This document shows, piece after piece, positions 27,194 to 34,482 of a DNA stretch of 64,000 nucleotides. Below the pieces are notes generated by a model, which searched no databases, was not told the DNA's origin, and was given only the letters and a program-made list of their open reading frames with translations. The DNA lies in contig NZ_KB894530.1 in assembly GCF_000374465.1 (NCBI RefSeq), positions 215,264 through 279,263 of the forward strand, in the 5' to 3' direction. Numbering within the stretch: the stretch's first letter is position 1; every line of letters begins with the position of its first letter. The position numbers and the translations under genes are program-made. Source of the DNA: Ahrensia kielensis DSM 5890. Lineage in GTDB: Bacteria; Pseudomonadota; Alphaproteobacteria; Rhizobiales; Rhizobiaceae.

Positions 27194-27999
27194 GTGAAAC
27201 GATCTGGAAAGTTCACGCGCTTAAATATGCTGAACGCAATGCGCGCACCCGTGCGGATAGTTTTCTGTTTGACGATGACCATGCAAGTCAACACGATATG
27301 GACTATTTCATCTGGGTGCTGAGCAATGGTAAGCGCAATATTGTTGTTGATACGGGCTATGATAGCGATGAAGCCAGCAGGCGCGATCGCCCGATATTGC
27401 GTAATCCAGCCAAAGCGCTGGAAGCCATTGGCGTTGATGCTGCTCACGTCGATACGGTGATCATTACGCATCTGCATTATGATCATGCGGGTGGCTTGCA
27501 GCAGTTTCCCAATGCCGTTTTTCATCTGCAAGAAAAAGAGATGGCCTATGCAACGGGCCCCTGCATGTGCAGCGGAACGCTTAAAATGCCATTTACGGCT
27601 GATCATGTGTGCCAGATGGTGCAGCGTGTTTATTCAGGCCGCGTTGTCTTTCATGACGAAGATGGTGTGGTGGCAGATGGCGTGACAGTCCACCGGATTG
27701 GCGGCCACTCTCGCGGCCTTCAAGCGGTTCGGGTGAAAACTGAAAGTGGCTATTTGTGCCTCGCTTCGGATGCGGCTCACTATTATGAGAATTTTGAAAA
27801 AGGAAAGCCGTTTCCCATCGTCGTTGACATGGAAGACATGTTCACTGGTTTTTCTAAAATCCAAAAACTCGCAAGTCACAAATCATTGGTTATTCCGGGG
27901 CATGATCCGCTCGTGACAAAACGATTTGGCAGCGAAGGGCAATCAGGATTTGTCTGGCGTCTTGATAAGGGACCGAACCAAGCAATAGAGGATGTGTGA
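27190..27999 (+). CDS. Metallo-beta-lactamase-fold hydrolase, lactonase-like
   Basis: 269 residues with the binuclear zinc motif THLHYDHAGG (about residue 95), a downstream His in RIGGHSRGLQAV, an Asp in LASDAAHYYENF and a final His in VIPGHDPLV. Overall it resembles N-acyl-homoserine-lactone lactonases and other small-lactone hydrolases (VLSNGKRNIVVDTGYDSDEA). In this operon an aldonolactone, such as a tetronolactone, is a more likely substrate than a signal molecule, but that is inference. It is coupled by four-base overlaps to the genes on both sides. Confidence 0.86.
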   Translation: MSETIWKVHALKYAERNARTRADSFLFDDDHASQHDMDYFIWVLSNGKRNIVVDTGYDSDEASRRDRPILRNPAKALEAIGVDAAHVDTVIITHLHYDHAGGLQQFPNAVFHLQEKEMAYATGPCMCSGTLKMPFTADHVCQMVQRVYSGRVVFHDEDGVVADGVTVHRIGGHSRGLQAVRVKTESGYLCLASDAAHYYENFEKGKPFPIVVDMEDMFTGFSKIQKLASHKSLVIPGHDPLVTKRFGSEGQSGFVWRLDKGPNQAIEDV

Positions 28000-28505
28000 T
28001 GTTACTGGGTGTAATCGGCGACGACTTTACTGGGTCAAGCGACATTGCCAACACTTTATCAAAGCAGGGCATGAGCGTTACGCAATATAGCGGCATACCT
28101 GAACAAAACGCAGATGCTGCAGTAGAGGCTGGCGTTGTATCGCTTAAAACACGTACCATTCCCGTTGAAGAGGCCGTTGCACAATCTGTTGAGGCAGCCA
28201 ATTGGTTGCTACAGCAAGGATGCCAGCAGATATTTTTCAAATATTGCTCTACGTTTGATTCAACCAAAGAAGGCAATATTGGCCCCGTAACGGAGGCTTT
28301 GGCTGACCTATTGGGCGAAGATAAGATCGTTATGTGTCCGGCATTTCCAACAGCAGGGCGCACGATTTTTCAAGGGCATTTGTTTGTTGGTGATCAATTG
28401 TTGAGTGATAGCGGTATGCGCAATCACCCGCTAACACCCATGACGGATGCAGATTTGCGGCGCTGGCTTAGCTACCAAACAAAATGGAATGTTGGGCATA
28501 TCGCT
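27996..28505 (+). pseudogene. otnK: otnK, 5' part (3-oxo-tetronate kinase, interrupted by IS110-type element)
   Basis: First 170 codons of a four-carbon acid sugar kinase (DUF1537 family), which phosphorylates 3-oxo-tetronate. The N-terminal domain is clear: LGVIGDDFTGSSDIANTLSKQG, SLKTRTIPVEEA, FKYCSTFDSTKEGNIGPV, GRTIFQGHLFVGDQLL and MRNHPLTPM. Homology ends at ...GHIA (28505); the reading frame then runs about 30 codons into the inserted element and stops at 28598. Joining codon GCT (28503-28505) to TAT (29986-29988) restores A-Y-A-D-I as in intact homologues and gives a 414-residue protein, the normal length. The kinase is therefore almost certainly inactive in this strain unless the element leaves. 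Confidence 0.93.
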
Positions 28506-28522
28506 CTGATGTCTTTTGTCAA

Positions 28523-28532
28523 TGATTTATGC
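28523..28532 (+). repeat. Subterminal inverted repeat of the IS110-type element
   Basis: TGATTTATGC here, and its exact reverse complement GCATAAATCA at 29939-29948 near the other end. The repeats lie 17 bp and 37 bp inside the inferred ends. Confidence 0.75.
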
Positions 28533-28577
28533 GCGTCAAAGCACCCGCTGGCGGGTTTCAACGTTACTGTGGCGCAC

Positions 28578-28750
28578 ATTGGTGGGAACGAGATCTGAAG
28601 ACGTCGGTTAACAAACTCTGATACGCGGATTGGATACCGCATGACCGCATGTGCGTCTCGGGGCTATTCCTGTCTTACATCGGGCGTCAACTTATGTTGG
28701 CCACAAAGCGATGTCGGATATTCCCCTGCCGTGATCTCGTTCCCGCCAAT
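28578..28750 (-). ncRNA. Candidate bridge RNA of the IS110-type element
   Basis: On the minus strand the region is closed by an 18-bp stem (28733-28750 with 28578-28595, one mismatch). Inside, in RNA order, lie ATCGCT (28712-28707), equal to the left target plus core in otnK (28500-28505); CATAAG (28696-28691), complementary to the right target with core CTTATG (29984-29989); CATGCGGTCA (28651-28642), 8 of 10 identical to the element end at 29976-29985; and ATCAGAG (28622-28616), complementary to the core and other element end CTCTGAT (28504-28510). This is the guide order known for IS110 bridge RNAs. The exact RNA ends are not known. Confidence 0.72.
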
Positions 28751-28771
28751 AGGCGTGAAAGGTTGGACCGG

Positions 28772-29887
28772 CTAAGGCACTGGCATTGTCCTTCGGGCAA
28801 TATCCCACATGAATGCTGACATTTCTCGGGCGATTGCCGTTGTTATCACTGTCTTCTTCTTACCGCGCTGGCTAAGCCGCCGATATCGCGCTGTCAGCCT
28901 TGATTGTGCCTTCCAAGCGATGTCCTGTATCTCAGGCGGTAGTTTTTGCAGGACGTAGAGCTTCCTTTCGCCGACTCGCGCTGGAAACCGATATGTCCAA
29001 GCTCCCTCCACCAGCGTGCGCCGGACCCTAGAATTGCCAGCTTTGGTGATCCCGCCACGTTTGGTCGTCTGACCCGTGGAATACTCACTGGGTACCAAGC
29101 CCAAATAGGCCATCAACTTGCGCGGATTTTCAAATCGGCGAACATCGCCAATCTCAGCCATAAATGTAACAGCACTGATCAGCGCAACACCGCGCAGTGC
29201 TTGTAATGCATCAACAACCGGTCCCAATTGCCAATTTGGAATTAACTGTTCGATACCGTCGGTTAGTCGGGCAACACGTTCGACAGCGTGACGCTCGGCC
29301 ATAATCATTTCCTGTAAAGCGATCTGTTGCGCAGGGTGATCAAAGGACTGTTGTTGTAGCCACCGGCGATAACGCATTGTCCATGTCTTGGGTCGGTGAT
29401 AAATTCGACCATGGCGCAGGAGAAAGGCCGAAATCAACTGGCGTTTGTGGCGCTGATCTTCAGCGGCACTTTCGCGTGCCCGCACCAAATCTCGCATGGC
29501 CTCGTGGGTCTCATCGGGTACCCAAACTGGTGTTAATTCCCCCGCCCTTAGAAGGCGCGCCAGACGCATCGCATCACGCCTGTCAGTTTTTATCCGTTCA
29601 CCTGAACGCATCGGGATCAGGGACGGGGCAACCACGCAACAGGAAAACCCAAACGCCGTAATCTGCCGATACAGTCCATAACCTGTTGGCCCTGCCTCAT
29701 AGCACATCTCAACTCGGTGGTATTGCGCGGCTAGCTTTTTGAGCAGCTTATCAACAGCATGGGGTGCAGTTGAAACAGTCCCCCAATCGCGTACTTCACC
29801 GTTCCGGCCTTCATCTGCAACTGAAACCGCCAGCGTATCCTTTGACGCATCAAGCCCAACGAAAACTACTTTTGATTTGTCTTCCAT
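28772..29887 (-). CDS. IS110-family transposase (DEDD recombinase)
   Basis: 371 residues from the ATG at 29887, which has GGAGG in front; an upstream in-frame ATG at 29923 is less likely. The N-terminal RuvC-like DEDD domain shows Asp in VFVGLDASKDTLAVSV, Glu in EMCYEAGPTGYGL and two Asp in KTDRRDAMRLARLL. The C-terminal transposase domain (Transposase_20) begins near LQALRGVALISAVTFMAEIGD and carries the conserved Ser in YLGLVPSEYSTG, followed by GGITKAGNSRVRRTLVE. The frame is intact, so the element may be active. It runs opposite to otnK. Confidence 0.95.
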   Translation of the reverse strand: MEDKSKVVFVGLDASKDTLAVSVADEGRNGEVRDWGTVSTAPHAVDKLLKKLAAQYHRVEMCYEAGPTGYGLYRQITAFGFSCCVVAPSLIPMRSGERIKTDRRDAMRLARLLRAGELTPVWVPDETHEAMRDLVRARESAAEDQRHKRQLISAFLLRHGRIYHRPKTWTMRYRRWLQQQSFDHPAQQIALQEMIMAERHAVERVARLTDGIEQLIPNWQLGPVVDALQALRGVALISAVTFMAEIGDVRRFENPRKLMAYLGLVPSEYSTGQTTKRGGITKAGNSRVRRTLVEGAWTYRFPARVGERKLYVLQKLPPEIQDIAWKAQSRLTARYRRLSQRGKKKTVITTAIAREMSAFMWDIARRTMPVP

Positions 29888-29985
29888 ACCATGCCTCCAA
29901 GTTGAAGGGCAGCAGGATGCCAATCCCTCTCAAAGCCAGCATAAATCAATACAGCATCACGCCGCCGAAAAAAGACATGCAGTCT

Positions 29986-30720
29986 TATGCAGATATTGAA
30001 AGCGGCCCTGATCATATCGAACAATTAATGGCTGCAGCGCCTAAAAGCATGATTGTCACAGATGCGATTAATGATCAGCATCTTCGCGATATTGGTACGG
30101 CGTGTAAAACCCGTAAATTGCTCACCGGTGGTTCTGGTCTTGCGATCGGTTTACCTGATAATTTCCGCCACGAAGGTTTGATCAAAACGTCGAGTAATCC
30201 ATGGCACGGCGAAAGTGGCAAAGCGGTTATCCTATCTGGCTCATGCTCTATCGCGACACGCGAACAGGTTGCGCAATATAAAACATGCGGTCCTGCGCGC
30301 GAAGTAACAGCCGCAGAAATCATTGAGGGTACAACCAGCGCCGCCGAGATTGCAGCTTGGGCGCTTGAGCAAACACAAGTACCGTTAATTTTTACGTCAG
30401 CAGACCCTCAAATTGTTCATGCTGCTCAGGATAAATATGGCCGTGAAAAATCAGCTTCCGCTATTGAAAGTTTCTTCGGGCAGCTCGCTAACCAACTTGC
30501 AAATGACGGCGTTTCCCGCATCATCACAGCAGGCGGCGAAACATCGGGCGCAGTTGTATTGGCATTGAATATCGATGCGTTGGAAATTGGCCCTGAAATA
30601 GCCGCTGGCGTACCTGCTATGCGGGTTACAGGCCGCGATTTGGTTATCGCATTAAAGTCCGGCAATTTTGGCCAAAAAGACTTTTTCAAACATGCTTTGG
30701 AGGTGCTTGAACATGCGTGA
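29986..30720 (+). pseudogene. otnK: otnK, 3' part
   Basis: Last 244 codons of the interrupted four-carbon acid sugar kinase, starting in frame at Y-A-D-I-E-S-G. It contains the nucleotide-binding half of DUF1537 proteins: TGGSGLAIGLP, VILSGSCSIATREQV, ITAGGETSGAVVLAL and LVIALKSGNFGQKDFF at the end. An open frame can be read from 29764 through the element end, but its first part is transposon sequence. The stop overlaps the otnC start, so the original operon order otnK-otnC is intact apart from the insertion, which may also cut transcription of otnC. Confidence 0.93.
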
Positions 30721-31351
30721 GGTTCAGCTACGTGAACAAATTTGTCTCATGGCAAAGAGCTTATATGACCGTGGTTTGGCACATGGTTCGACGGGCAACA
30801 TTTCTGCACGTTTAGATGATGGCGGCCTTTTGGTGACGCCAACCAATTCTAGTTTTGGCTTTCTCGACCCCGCAAAGCTTTCGCATTTTGATGCGAAGGG
30901 TCAGCTTATAGGCGGCGATAAACCGACGAAGGAAATGTCACTGCATCAAGCGTTTTACGAGACGCGCGGTGCAAAAGCAGGCGCCGTCGTGCACTTGCAT
31001 TCTCACCACAGCGTTGCTCTCTCTTTGTTTGAAGACACTGACAAGGATGATTTTCTACCACCGCTCACGCCTTATCCAATTATGAAGTTGGGAAAGGTCA
31101 AGCTGTTGCCATTTTTTGCGCCGGGCGATGCGGCTATGGGCGAGGCTATACGCGATCTTGCTGGCGCGCATTCGGCCGTTATGCTTGCCAATCACGGACC
31201 CGTTGTTGCGGGCAGTGACATTGCCTCAACAATTTACGCGATGGAAGAACTTGAAGCAGCAGCGCGACTTGCCATTGAAACAAGAGGGCAAAGCGTTCGT
31301 GGGCTGACAACGGATCAAATCACACGGCTGACAGCATCATTCAGCGCATGA
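30713..31351 (+). CDS. otnC: 3-oxo-tetronate-4-phosphate decarboxylase, class II aldolase family
   Basis: 212 residues from ATG 30713, which overlaps the otnK stop and has GGAGGTG upstream. Class II aldolase/adducin fold: GSTGNISARLDDGGLLVTPT with phosphate-binding residues, the zinc His pair in VVHLHSHHSVALS (about residue 94), and the third His in MLANHGPVVAG. OtnC enzymes decarboxylate 3-oxo-tetronate 4-phosphate to dihydroxyacetone phosphate. With otnK broken it would lack substrate. L-ribulose-5-phosphate epimerase or fuculose aldolase are alternatives, but the otnK linkage decides. Confidence 0.9.
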   Translation: MREVQLREQICLMAKSLYDRGLAHGSTGNISARLDDGGLLVTPTNSSFGFLDPAKLSHFDAKGQLIGGDKPTKEMSLHQAFYETRGAKAGAVVHLHSHHSVALSLFEDTDKDDFLPPLTPYPIMKLGKVKLLPFFAPGDAAMGEAIRDLAGAHSAVMLANHGPVVAGSDIASTIYAMEELEAAARLAIETRGQSVRGLTTDQITRLTASFSA

Positions 31352-31440
31352 TGACGGACGCCTTCGCGCCGTAATAGGCGGCCGTGACCATCAAAGCTGT
31401 TGCTCTCAGCAAATCCGAACTTCAATAACGCTCGCTTTAA

Positions 31441-32364
31441 CTAAATTTCAGAAGAAAATAAGCCGCCGCAAATATTTGTATTTTCAGATAGTTTCGCTTT
31501 AAACCAATTTATAAATCGAATTTTTCGATCATCAAGTTCTATAGGTGAAGCAGAAAGGCAGACATATTTCGATCCGTCTTTGATAAATCCAACTGGAGCA
31601 ACCAACCGCCCTTGCTCCAATGATTGTGCGACCATGTGCAAGGACATCAAAGCGGCTCCTTGTCCAGATTCTGCGGCTTCTAAAGCCAGAAAATGATGCT
31701 CGTAATACAGATCCTTCTTGAAGCTATTATGGTTGGCTTGTTCTTGCCAATTTAGCCACGCATCAGGACGCGTATTAGCGTGTATTCGTACAAAACTTTC
31801 CGGTTTAGACCCTTTGCAAAAATCAAGACTGGGAGAAATCACTGGGCCAACTTGTTCAGATCCTAGAGTTTGGATGTGAAGTCTATCATCAATAGGAAAG
31901 TCGTTCCTACGTATAGCAATATCAACATGGTCTCTTCGAAAGTCGATCGCTCCACCTCCAGATAGGACACGAACTTCGACCATTGCCTCGGAAAGAATTT
32001 GAGGGAGAGAAGGTATAAGCAGTTTGAGGCAAACAGTAGGCTCGCATGATACAATCAGAGGAGCATCGACAGAACCACCTGCGATGCGATCAATTAGAGT
32101 TTCCAGGTCGGCAAATAGGTCAATTAGATGTGCTGCTAAAATCTGACCTGCTGGTGAAAGCCTGTTAGACTTTGCGTCTCTAATAAAGAGAGAAAATCCA
32201 ATACCATCCTCAAGTTTTCGAATCTGTTTACTGACTGCGCTCTGTGTTATAAAAAGCTCATCGGCTGCAGATGTAAAACTGCCATGCCTCGCGCAACTTT
32301 CAAATACTTTCAGTGCCTTGAGACTTAAATGGCGCTTTTTGCTTGGGTCCTGACTTTGACGCAT
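31441..32364 (-). CDS. LysR-family regulator (GcvA-like)
   Basis: 307 residues. The N-terminal helix-turn-helix is typical (LSLKALKVFESCARHGSFTSAADELFITQSAVSKQIRKLEDGIGFSLFIR), followed by a PBP2-like effector domain with the GcvA-group block SGGGAIDFRRDHVDIAIRRND. It is transcribed away from the dioxygenase/LysE pair, with a 110-base shared upstream region, so it probably controls those genes, perhaps in response to an amino acid. Confidence 0.9.
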   Translation of the reverse strand: MRQSQDPSKKRHLSLKALKVFESCARHGSFTSAADELFITQSAVSKQIRKLEDGIGFSLFIRDAKSNRLSPAGQILAAHLIDLFADLETLIDRIAGGSVDAPLIVSCEPTVCLKLLIPSLPQILSEAMVEVRVLSGGGAIDFRRDHVDIAIRRNDFPIDDRLHIQTLGSEQVGPVISPSLDFCKGSKPESFVRIHANTRPDAWLNWQEQANHNSFKKDLYYEHHFLALEAAESGQGAALMSLHMVAQSLEQGRLVAPVGFIKDGSKYVCLSASPIELDDRKIRFINWFKAKLSENTNICGGLFSSEI

Positions 32365-32540
32365 GATTTTTTCTCACAGTGCAGCCTGAGGTTAATTCAT
32401 TTTTCAAAATCACGGTCTCTGGGTAGATGTTTGAGTGAGGATGATCCTCCTATCGATCCATTTTTCAGGAGCGCATGATGCACACGACATAGATAACTCC
32501 TTACGCCGCCGAAGTAAACTCGATACCATCACTTCATAGC

Positions 32541-33224
32541 GTGAAGCTTGCAAAGTCGGGCTTCGTACGGATTCCTAGTGATACATTAATTCCTAATTTG
32601 GATGTCCCCGAAGAGGAGTTGGCCTCATTCATAAACAGCTGGAATGATCTCTCATCAGATACATATATGGCGGATGGCGGTGACTATCGTCTACGGCGTC
32701 ATGCGACGTTCTCTGCGGCTCGCTCGGGAGGACCCGTACAGTTAGAACAACACCAACCACATTATCAAACAACTAACTACAATTCCTTAAATGGTGGTGT
32801 GAAGCGTCATTTTGCACCCGTTAAGCATGAAACAGTTGAGAATCTTGCGCTTAAGGCAATTTTGACATTTTGTTCCCGAACCTTTGGGAGTTTGTCGCCG
32901 CTCAACGATTGGCATATCGAGTTGCATCAGTTTCGTATTTTAGCAAAAGAAAACGCCGGAAAACCAACGCCGGAGGGCGTTCACCAAGATGGTGTTGATT
33001 TCGTTATGATGAGTCTGATCTCCCGTGAAAGCGTTATCGACGGGGAGACTCGCGTGCATGATCTGAACGGGAATGAGGTCGCTCGATTTACGCTAACAAA
33101 GCCGATGGAAACAGTTTTAGTTAATGATCGCAGGGTTGCTCATGGCGTCACGCCGATCCTTCCGGCAAAGGTTGGTGTAAGTGGGTATCGAGACATGCTC
33201 GTGGTTACTTTCAAGCGCAAATGA
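32541..33224 (+). CDS. 2OG-Fe(II) dioxygenase (BsmA/IDO family), with an amber codon near the likely original start
   Basis: Family of amino-acid hydroxylases using 2-oxoglutarate. From GTG 32541 it has 227 residues; iron ligands are His and Asp in GVHQDGVDFV (H148) and the distal His in DRRVAHGVTP (H201); WNDLSSDTYMADGGDYRLRRHATF is a family block. Upstream in the same frame, ATG codons at 32475 and 32478 behind a good AGGAG site read M-M-H-T-T, then TAG (32490), then ITPYAAEVNSIPSLHS, which looks coding. Either the gene carries a nonsense mutation and restarts at GTG, or GTG is the natural start. A LysE exporter follows. Confidence 0.8.
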   Translation: MKLAKSGFVRIPSDTLIPNLDVPEEELASFINSWNDLSSDTYMADGGDYRLRRHATFSAARSGGPVQLEQHQPHYQTTNYNSLNGGVKRHFAPVKHETVENLALKAILTFCSRTFGSLSPLNDWHIELHQFRILAKENAGKPTPEGVHQDGVDFVMMSLISRESVIDGETRVHDLNGNEVARFTLTKPMETVLVNDRRVAHGVTPILPAKVGVSGYRDMLVVTFKRK

Positions 33225-33296
33225 TGTTTTGATCTCAAGCCGGCGTGGCAAAGCTGCGCCGATCCCCCTCTCATAATTATAAAAAATGGGTCGACT

Positions 33297-33935
33297 ATGA
33301 GTTTTGAACATATCATCGTTATCATATCTATTACTTGGCTTGCTGTGATTAGCCCTGGTGCAGATTTTGCCGTAGTTTCTAGGAACAGTTCCGTTCATGG
33401 CCGCAGTGCAGGGCTGGCATCCTCTGCGGGTATTGCTTCTGGATGTTGGATCCATGTTGCTTATGCAATTTTTGGCCTCGCACTTATTATCGAGTTTTTT
33501 CCTGACTTGTTTACATATATTCAAACTGCAGGAGCGGCCTACCTCATTTACATTGGCATATCGACAGCACTGGCAAAGCCAATTTCTGATGTGCCCAACT
33601 CTCACATTTTAGTTGTAACAAACTGGAGACACTATGGGACTGGGGTGTTAACCAATAGTCTCAATCCTAAGACATCTATTTTTGTAATCAGTCTTTACAG
33701 CCAGGTCATCGGGGCGCAAACTCCCATTCCTGTGCAACTCCTATGGGGCGCATTCATTTCAGCTTCGCACTTTATATGGTTTGCAGCTATATCTTACTTC
33801 ATGTCAGCTCCTCAAATACGCTCATGGGTGCTGCGGCATCAAAAAGCTTTTAACCTTGTGATAGGAATAATACTTGCTCTGTTAGGTGTGTTGTTGTTTC
33901 TAGCCGACGATCTTGGAGGAGCGCCTCTTGTCTGA
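33297..33935 (+). CDS. LysE-family amino-acid exporter
   Basis: Inner-membrane translocator of 212 residues with about six hydrophobic segments. The N-terminal family motif VISPGADFAVVSRNSSVHGRSAGLASSAGIASGCW is clear, as is the middle segment GAAYLIYIGISTAL and NSLNPKTSIFVISLYSQV. It lies 72 bases behind the dioxygenase gene on the same strand. Members export amino acids such as lysine, threonine, homoserine or derivatives. A pairing of a hydroxylase with an exporter recalls the isoleucine dioxygenase locus of Bacillus thuringiensis, where a RhtA-type exporter is adjacent. Confidence 0.9.
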   Translation: MSFEHIIVIISITWLAVISPGADFAVVSRNSSVHGRSAGLASSAGIASGCWIHVAYAIFGLALIIEFFPDLFTYIQTAGAAYLIYIGISTALAKPISDVPNSHILVVTNWRHYGTGVLTNSLNPKTSIFVISLYSQVIGAQTPIPVQLLWGAFISASHFIWFAAISYFMSAPQIRSWVLRHQKAFNLVIGIILALLGVLLFLADDLGGAPLV

Positions 33936-34139
33936 GCGATCCTCTTTGGCATCAATCAGGTAAAGTTGTAGAGGTTTGCGCTTCATATTTCGGACTGTTT
34001 CATGCCAGTTATCGGCATTTGATATTAAGTGATTGCTTTGTATGCAGTCTATTTCTTGCTCGCTTTTTACGCGGTTAAGTTTAGCAATCGCGTTATCATA
34101 AGCGCTGAGCATCGCCGCACCTATGCTTGTGCCTTTCAT
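33900..34139 (-). CDS. Small hypothetical protein
   Basis: 79 codons starting MKGTSIGAAMLSAYDNAIAKL, soluble, rich in Lys, Arg and Asn, with no recognisable domain. GAGGG lies directly before the ATG, closer than ideal. Its 3' end overlaps the end of the LysE gene by 36 bases. No neighbour suggests a role. It may be a chance frame. Confidence 0.3.
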   Translation of the reverse strand: MKGTSIGAAMLSAYDNAIAKLNRVKSEQEIDCIQSNHLISNADNWHETVRNMKRKPLQLYLIDAKEDRSDKRRSSKIVG

Positions 34140-34378
34140 CCCTCAACGTTGTAGATTTATCTTTGTTCTGTTGGCTCTTTGCGTAAGACAACCAGACCGA
34201 AGTTGGCAGCTTCGGAGGTGGTCAAGCACATTTAAAAAATCTCCGATCCGTTTCGTAAACACGGCTCGTTTTTCGTCTCGCCGTCTGCTCGCTACTTCCT
34301 AAGTGTATACAAAAGTAAATCTTAAATATATAATTTAATCAATGTGTTAGGTTTTTATTTGGAGTTTCTCTTAGAAAA

Positions 34379-34390
34379 TGAAACGTTTCA
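34379..34390. promoter_or_regulatory. LacI-family operator before rbsB
   Basis: TGAAACGTTTCA is a perfect 12-bp palindrome with the central CG typical of LacI/GalR-type operators. It lies two bases upstream of the -35 box. The LacI-type regulator at the end of the operon is the obvious ligand-responsive repressor. Confidence 0.75.
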
Positions 34391-34392
34391 TA

Positions 34393-34422
34393 TTGACAGT
34401 TTTAAAATGCCGTGATTACTTT
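34393..34422 (+). promoter_or_regulatory. Sigma-70-type promoter of the ribose operon
   Basis: TTGACA at 34393-34398 and TACTTT at 34417-34422 with an 18-base spacer. It lies directly behind the operator palindrome and 60 bases before the rbsB start. Confidence 0.6.
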
Positions 34423-34482
34423 TACCATGCTTTCAATGTGGGATGCTCCCGCAAGAAAGCTTGATGAATCTGGGAGGTTCCA

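Larger units (their letters stand above)
28506..29985 (-). mobile_element. IS110-family element (IS1111-type), 1480 bp, inserted in otnK
   Basis: Boundaries come from restoring otnK: CT at 28504-28505 and CT at 29984-29985 would be the shared two-base core, leaving 1480 bp to remove. The element encodes one DEDD transposase on the minus strand, with a short leader (about 98 bp) and a long 3' non-coding end (266 bp). It lacks terminal inverted repeats but has subterminal ones: TGATTTATGC at 28523-28532 and its complement at 29939-29948. A long 3' end plus subterminal repeats is the IS1111 layout, in which the bridge RNA is encoded downstream of the transposase. Confidence 0.88.
34140..34482 (+). 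other. Control region before the ribose operon
   Basis: 343 bases without a convincing gene. A small hairpin CCGAAG/CTTCGG (34197-34202 with 34210-34215) lacks a T-run. The right half is AT-rich and contains the LacI-type operator and the promoter listed separately, then the ribosome site GGGAGG about eight bases before rbsB. Confidence 0.7.

Noticed and set aside
28506..28598. C-terminal 31 codons of the apparent otnK 5' ORF
   Set aside because: They are encoded by the inserted element; homology to the kinase ends at 28505.
28626..28640. GGATTGG-type motif near 28629 and its rough inverted match near 29921-29932 as element ends
   Set aside because: Imperfect match, and the otnK junction places the ends further out at 28506 and 29985.
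28579..28749. Inverted repeat TTGG(T/C)GGGAACGAGATC read as the terminal inverted repeats of a small element
   Set aside because: Both arms lie inside the IS110-type element on the same side of the transposase, and otnK homology places the element ends outside them; it is better read as the closing stem of the non-coding RNA.
29764..29985. N-terminal part of the apparent otnK 3' ORF
   Set aside because: Antisense transposase and element-end sequence; the kinase part begins at 29986.
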